A DNA stretch of 64,000 nt, taken from contig DASVAA010000111.1 of assembly GCA_036376595.1 (NCBI GenBank), positions 5,576 to 69,575 on the forward strand, written 5' to 3'. Made by a program: the position numbers and the translations under genes. This document shows positions 60,289 through 64,000 of the stretch, one piece after another. This DNA comes from SMAG-U1939 sp036376595. Its GTDB lineage: Bacteria > Chloroflexota > Ktedonobacteria > Ktedonobacterales > JADMIN01. The notes below the pieces were generated by a model. The model did no database searches. It was not told the DNA's origin and was given only the letters and a program-made list of their open reading frames with translations. Position 1 is the stretch's first letter. Each line of letters starts with the position of its first letter.

Positions 60289-61050
60289 ATGCGCGTGCTG
60301 CTGGTCGAAGACGAGCTGCATCTGGCGCGCACGTATCAGCGACACATGGAGCGCGCGGGACATCTCGTGGAGGTGCATACGACCGCCGAGTCCGCGTACG
60401 GCCGGCTGAGGGGCGCTGATCCCGAGACGTATGATGTGCTGGTCCTGGATGTGTTGCTGCCGGGTGAGAATGGCGTCGCGCTGACTCGCCGCATCCGGCG
60501 CGACGGGCTGCGCACGCCGGTCCTGCTGCTGACCGCGCTCGACCAAAGCTCCGACATCGTCGCCGGGCTGGATGCCGGTGCCGACGACTACCTCACCAAG
60601 CCGTTCCCGGTGGACGTGCTGCTGGCGCGGCTGCGCGCGTTGGGACGCCGCCCGCATACGTTCGATCCGGTGGCCAATGCCTCGCGCATCCAGGTCGGCG
60701 ATCTCGTGGTGGATGAGCTACGTCACGCCGTGTACCGCGGCGGGCGGGAAATATCGCTGACGCCCCGCGAGTTCACGCTGCTCGCCTACCTGATGCGCAA
60801 TGCCAACCGCGTGCTCACGCGCGACCAGCTCACCCTGCACGTGTGGCCCGAAGGCACCGAGGCAGCGAGCAACGTGCTGGACACCTACATCCACCACCTG
60901 CGCGACAAGCTCGACGCGCCGCTCGCCGGCACTAGGCCGTCTGATCACGAGCGCCTGATCCAGACCGTGCGCGGCGTCGGCTACATTCTGCGGTCACCTG
61001 CGGCAGCGGAAGCTGGCACTACTGGACCTTCCGGCGCTCCAGGCTCGTAG
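60289..61050 (+). CDS. OmpR-type response regulator
   Basis: A 253-residue regulator. Receiver (1-125): L-V-E-D-E, phospho-acceptor Asp in VLVLDVLLPGENG, switch Thr in L-L-T-A-L, Lys in Y-L-T-K-P-F-P. Winged helix (about 135-235) ending IQTVRGVGYIL. The histidine kinase follows 27 bases on and an HtrA-type protease after that, as in CutR/CssRS- or MprAB-like envelope stress units. The regulator may control the protease. GAGGAAG precedes the ATG. Confidence 0.93.
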   Translation: MRVLLVEDELHLARTYQRHMERAGHLVEVHTTAESAYGRLRGADPETYDVLVLDVLLPGENGVALTRRIRRDGLRTPVLLLTALDQSSDIVAGLDAGADDYLTKPFPVDVLLARLRALGRRPHTFDPVANASRIQVGDLVVDELRHAVYRGGREISLTPREFTLLAYLMRNANRVLTRDQLTLHVWPEGTEAASNVLDTYIHHLRDKLDAPLAGTRPSDHERLIQTVRGVGYILRSPAAAEAGTTGPSGAPGS

Positions 61051-61077
61051 CGCCAGCGCGCGCTGTGCGGAGGATCG

Positions 61078-62757
61078 ATGATGAGCGCCCCAAGCGACGA
61101 GCACACACGGCTCGAACCCGCGTCGCCACAGTCTGAGGAGCACGGACCCGGCCTGGCTGGCAAGGGCCGCGAGCGCTTTGGCACACCGCTCGAAGCTGGC
61201 AGGAGGCGACAGTGGTATCGGCTCTGGCACTGGATGGAGCGTGCCGGCAGCAGCCATCTAGCCGGTCTCGTGCGTCTGGGCGGCGTAGGTCGCGGCGAAG
61301 CTGCCACTGGACCGTTCGCGGCTACGCGGCGGCGCCTGATCGCGACCAACGTGGTGGTCGTCGCCGTCGTGCTGGCCCTCCTATCGGCGGTGGTCTACGT
61401 CTTCAACGTCCAGGCGGGTCAACAGGAGATCGACGCGCAGCTCCAGCACTACGCGACGTTCGGCGTGTCAGCGGCGCACAACAACCCGCTGCCGCCGGAG
61501 AACGATGATGGGAGTGGACCGCCAGGAGGGATACAAGGCTCGCAGCCGTTTCGCCCGCCGTACTCGCCGGCCAGCCCCGACCTGTTCACAGTAGTGCTCG
61601 ATCCCAGCGGCCACGTCCGCGTGGACGACGACAACGTCCTGAGCTACGGCGTGCCGGTGGTCGCCGCGGCGCGGCCGGTGCTGCGCGGCGAGCAGCCTCA
61701 TCTCTCGACAACTGTGCGGGCCGATGGGCATATCTTCCGGCTCTACATCACCACTGCGTCGCAGGATGAGCAGGTCGCGGCCGTCGTCGTGGAGGGCATC
61801 TCGCTCGACGTGCAAGACCAGCAGCAGCTCAATCTGGTGCGCACGCTGGCACTGCTCTATGTCGTCGTCCTGCTGCTGACGTTCCTCTCCAGCCTGTACC
61901 TTGCCGAGCGCGCCCTGCGGCCGGCGCGGCTGGCGTTCCTGCGCCAGCGTCAGTTCGCCTCCGCGGCCTCGCACGAGCTGCGCACGCCGCTGGCCGTGAT
62001 TCGCTCCGAGGCGGAGCTGGCCTCCGCGCTGTTGGGCGACGCCCTCGCTGCCGCGCGCGCGCGCCTCGATAGACAACACGCGCCCGCACCCGACGACGTC
62101 ACCGCACCGATCGAAGAGGCGCTCGGCGAGACGCGCGCGGTCGCTGCCGAGGTGGACTTCATGACCCGCATGGCGAACGGCCTACTGCTGCTCGCGCGCG
62201 ACGAGGCCGACGCCCGCGCGCATACCTGGACGGCGGTTGACCTCCGCGCCATCGTGGAAGAGGCAGCGGCGAAGGTGCGCCCGCTGGCCGAGCGCGCAGG
62301 GCTGAGTCTGCGGGTGGGCGAGCACGGTGCGAACGCATCAAGCGAGATAGGGCCGCTATGGGTGCGGGGCGATCCCAGTCTGCTGCGGCAGCTTGCCTTC
62401 AATTTGCTCGACAACGCGGTACGCTATACGCTGGCCGGGGGCAGCATCAGCGTCGCGGTGCGCGGCGAGCGGCGCGTCCACGTGCCGGGCGATCTCAGGC
62501 GCCATGCTACCGTGACGATCAGCGATACTGGAGTTGGCATCGCCGCCGAGCACCTGGACCACATCTTCGAGCCGTTCTACCGGGCGCTCTCGACCCGCCC
62601 GCCGCGCGACGCCGAGGTGGGCACCGGCCTGGGTCTAGCTCTGGCTCAATGGATCGTGCGCGCGCATGGTGGCAGCGTCGCCGTGCAGAGCGCGGTCGGT
62701 CAGGGCACAACTGTCACCGTCGAGCTGCCGCTGGCCGCCGCTCCCACGCTTTCGTGA
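61078..62757 (+). CDS. Sensor histidine kinase (two membrane segments)
   Basis: About 559 residues. A cytoplasmic head of about 80 residues is followed by TM1 (about 88-115), an extracytoplasmic sensor of about 130 residues, TM2 (about 245-270) and HisKA with A-S-A-A-S-H-E-L-R-T-P-L-A-V-I. A long HisKA linker precedes HATPase with NLLDNAVRYT, D-T-G-V-G-I and GTGLGLALAQWIV. Starts ATGATG with GGAGG just upstream; the second ATG (61081) may be used. It should sense an envelope signal and phosphorylate the upstream regulator. Confidence 0.92.
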   Translation: MMSAPSDEHTRLEPASPQSEEHGPGLAGKGRERFGTPLEAGRRRQWYRLWHWMERAGSSHLAGLVRLGGVGRGEAATGPFAATRRRLIATNVVVVAVVLALLSAVVYVFNVQAGQQEIDAQLQHYATFGVSAAHNNPLPPENDDGSGPPGGIQGSQPFRPPYSPASPDLFTVVLDPSGHVRVDDDNVLSYGVPVVAAARPVLRGEQPHLSTTVRADGHIFRLYITTASQDEQVAAVVVEGISLDVQDQQQLNLVRTLALLYVVVLLLTFLSSLYLAERALRPARLAFLRQRQFASAASHELRTPLAVIRSEAELASALLGDALAAARARLDRQHAPAPDDVTAPIEEALGETRAVAAEVDFMTRMANGLLLLARDEADARAHTWTAVDLRAIVEEAAAKVRPLAERAGLSLRVGEHGANASSEIGPLWVRGDPSLLRQLAFNLLDNAVRYTLAGGSISVAVRGERRVHVPGDLRRHATVTISDTGVGIAAEHLDHIFEPFYRALSTRPPRDAEVGTGLGLALAQWIVRAHGGSVAVQSAVGQGTTVTVELPLAAAPTLS

Positions 62758-62890
62758 GAATCTCCACATCATAAGAAGCCTCACATCAAACGCCCATCAC
62801 TCCTCAATGTTGCCTGCTTAAGCTGGTGGTTGTCGGCGCGATGATGCCGCGCCACCTGCCAACAGAGCTCACATCCGGAGGAGATCCCTC
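62758..62890 (+). promoter_or_regulatory. Kinase-protease intergenic region with a direct repeat
   Basis: Two CACATCA copies at 62765-62771 and 62782-62788, a start-to-start spacing of 17 bases, in an AT-richer stretch ahead of the protease gene. They could be response-regulator half-sites; OmpR-family half-sites usually lie 10-11 bases apart, so this is weak. Confidence 0.3.
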
Positions 62891-64000
62891 ATGAACGCAA
62901 CGACCATTCAACTGCCGCCGGTGGACGGCGAGCAATCGGCCACAGGCACGCCCACGCCCGCACCCATCCCGACCGATACGCCGCCGCTCGAGTATCCCAC
63001 TGAGGCGCTCCCGCGCGCTCGCTCCGAGGTTGTGGACGCCGACCCCGCCGCGCCAGCGGCATACCCGTGGGGAGCAGCCGCGATCCCGGAGGCGGCGACA
63101 CCCCCGTTCGGTGGCGGCGGAGGCTGGCCGCCAGCCGAAACGCCGGCGCGGCGTCCCCGCAGGCGACCGCCGCGGTTCGCCGTGCTCGCACTGGTGCTGC
63201 TGCTGACGCTGCTGGTGGGCGGCGGCGCCGGAGCCGCCATCGCCAGCCGTGCCAACTCCAGCGGCACAGTCGTGCTCGGCGCGACCTCGGCACCCGCGAT
63301 CACGCTCTCCTCCAGCACGGCAACGCTCCAGAAGGACGCTGAGGCCGTCGCGGCGGCCGTCGAGCCATCGGTGGTGAAGATTACGAGCGTCGCGCAGGGT
63401 GGCGAGGCGATCGGCTCCGGCGACATCCTGACGAGCGATGGCTATATCGTCACCAACGACCACGTCGTGCGGGGCTACAGCAGCTATAGCGTCACCCTGA
63501 CGAACGGCAAGACCTACCCGGCGACACTCGTCGGCCAGGATCCACAGGACGATCTGGCGGTGCTCAAGATCGCCGCCACGGGGCTGAAGCCCATCGCGTT
63601 CGCTAACTCCTCCACAGTGCAGGTTGGTGCGTTCGCTGTCGCCATCGGCTATCCGCTGGGGCTGCAAGAGTCCGCCACACTGGGTACCGTCAGCGCGGTC
63701 AACGGCACCGCCAGCGAAGCGCCCAGCGGTCCGGCCGCCGAGCTGACGGGTCTGGTGCAGACGACCGCGACGATCGCCCCCGGCAACAGCGGAGGCGCGC
63801 TGGTCAATTTGCAGGGCCAACTGATCGGCATCCCAACGCTCGAGGAGACCAACAGCGAGACCGGCACGGCCTCCGGCATCGGCTACGCGATCCCCGCCAG
63901 CCGCGTCCAGTATGTCGCCAGCCAGCTCATCGCGCACGGCCAGCTTACCAGCACTGGCCAGGGGTTTATTGGCATCCAGGCGCAGGACGTGACGCCGCAG
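62891..64000 (+). CDS. HtrA/DegP-like serine protease, C-terminus cut off by the window
   Basis: The gene runs off the right edge; 370 codons are visible. A cytoplasmic Pro/Thr-rich head (about 1-100) is followed by one membrane anchor (about 101-125) and a trypsin-like domain. The triad is seen: His in I-V-T-N-D-H-V-V, Asp in D-P-Q-D-D-L-A-V-L and Ser in A-P-G-N-S-G-G-A-L. A PDZ domain presumably starts near the cut (GFIGIQAQDV). Likely an envelope quality-control protease, controlled by the kinase and regulator encoded just before. GGAGGAG is 7 bases ahead of ATG 62891. Confidence 0.92.
   Translation, partial: MNATTIQLPPVDGEQSATGTPTPAPIPTDTPPLEYPTEALPRARSEVVDADPAAPAAYPWGAAAIPEAATPPFGGGGGWPPAETPARRPRRRPPRFAVLALVLLLTLLVGGGAGAAIASRANSSGTVVLGATSAPAITLSSSTATLQKDAEAVAAAVEPSVVKITSVAQGGEAIGSGDILTSDGYIVTNDHVVRGYSSYSVTLTNGKTYPATLVGQDPQDDLAVLKIAATGLKPIAFANSSTVQVGAFAVAIGYPLGLQESATLGTVSAVNGTASEAPSGPAAELTGLVQTTATIAPGNSGGALVNLQGQLIGIPTLEETNSETGTASGIGYAIPASRVQYVASQLIAHGQLTSTGQGFIGIQAQDVTPQ

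Overview
This window is a high-GC (roughly 65%) bacterial chromosome segment, gene-dense on both strands. It has no rRNA, tRNA, phage, insertion sequence or CRISPR array that I can see. Gene content suggests a member of the Chloroflexota, inferred at moderate confidence. The supporting points are GT39-type membrane glycosyltransferases, a bacterial deoxyhypusine synthase homologue, a PrsW protease with a zinc ribbon, a BMP-type nucleoside importer, a TgpA/DUF58/MoxR cluster, and several families of palindromic and purine-rich dispersed repeats.

Layout. 1-3685: cut-off TgpA-like gene, DUF58 and moxR, read leftward. 4308-10604: M24 peptidase coupled to an acetyltransferase, a large FtsX-type permease and an MFS exporter. 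10601-14586 (leftward): hisS, an orphan HicB-like antitoxin, an EamA permease with an uncertain start, and an alpha/beta hydrolase that lacks a recognisable catalytic His. 14824-17496: two small unknown genes, a ferredoxin and trmD. 17680-22118: a PAS histidine kinase and an OmpR-type response regulator, separated by a myo-inositol-phosphate synthase gene whose product carries an N-terminal helix-turn-helix and which has a perfect palindrome just before its start. 22289-26512: hydrolase, acetyltransferase, XdhC and the deoxyhypusine-synthase-like enzyme. 26832-36514: an anchored surface protein, GT39, glycerophosphodiesterase, a GT4 plus glycogen-debranching pair, a Ser/Thr kinase and the tail of an Rpn-type nuclease gene.

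36890-42070 is a complete BMP-family ABC importer: lipoprotein, two permeases and a double ATPase. It has a strong sigma70-like promoter and a strong hairpin after the lipoprotein gene. 42105-49096 holds small membrane proteins and lipoproteins, an EmrB-type exporter, a DinB protein and a leftward PrsW / membrane protein / hydrolase unit. 49345-53898 is dnaE, interrupted by a 330-residue intein and also by a repeat-derived in-frame peptide. 54105-56978 holds an overlapping RHH-HNH pair and a fused LeuC-LeuD-type hydro-lyase. 57205-64000 holds a small unknown gene, guaA, an unknown coiled-coil gene, and a response regulator, histidine kinase and HtrA-type protease cluster cut by the right edge.

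The most interesting signals are: (a) the dnaE intein, whose central domain looks like a PD-(D/E)XK/Vsr-type nuclease rather than LAGLIDADG; (b) a purine-rich interspersed repeat that has entered two protein-coding genes in frame and encodes Ser/Pro-rich peptides with the same core; (c) a family of short hairpins beginning GTAG(G/T)GGCG with compensating stem changes; and (d) the DNA-binding/inositol-phosphate-synthase fusion with a candidate autoregulatory operator.
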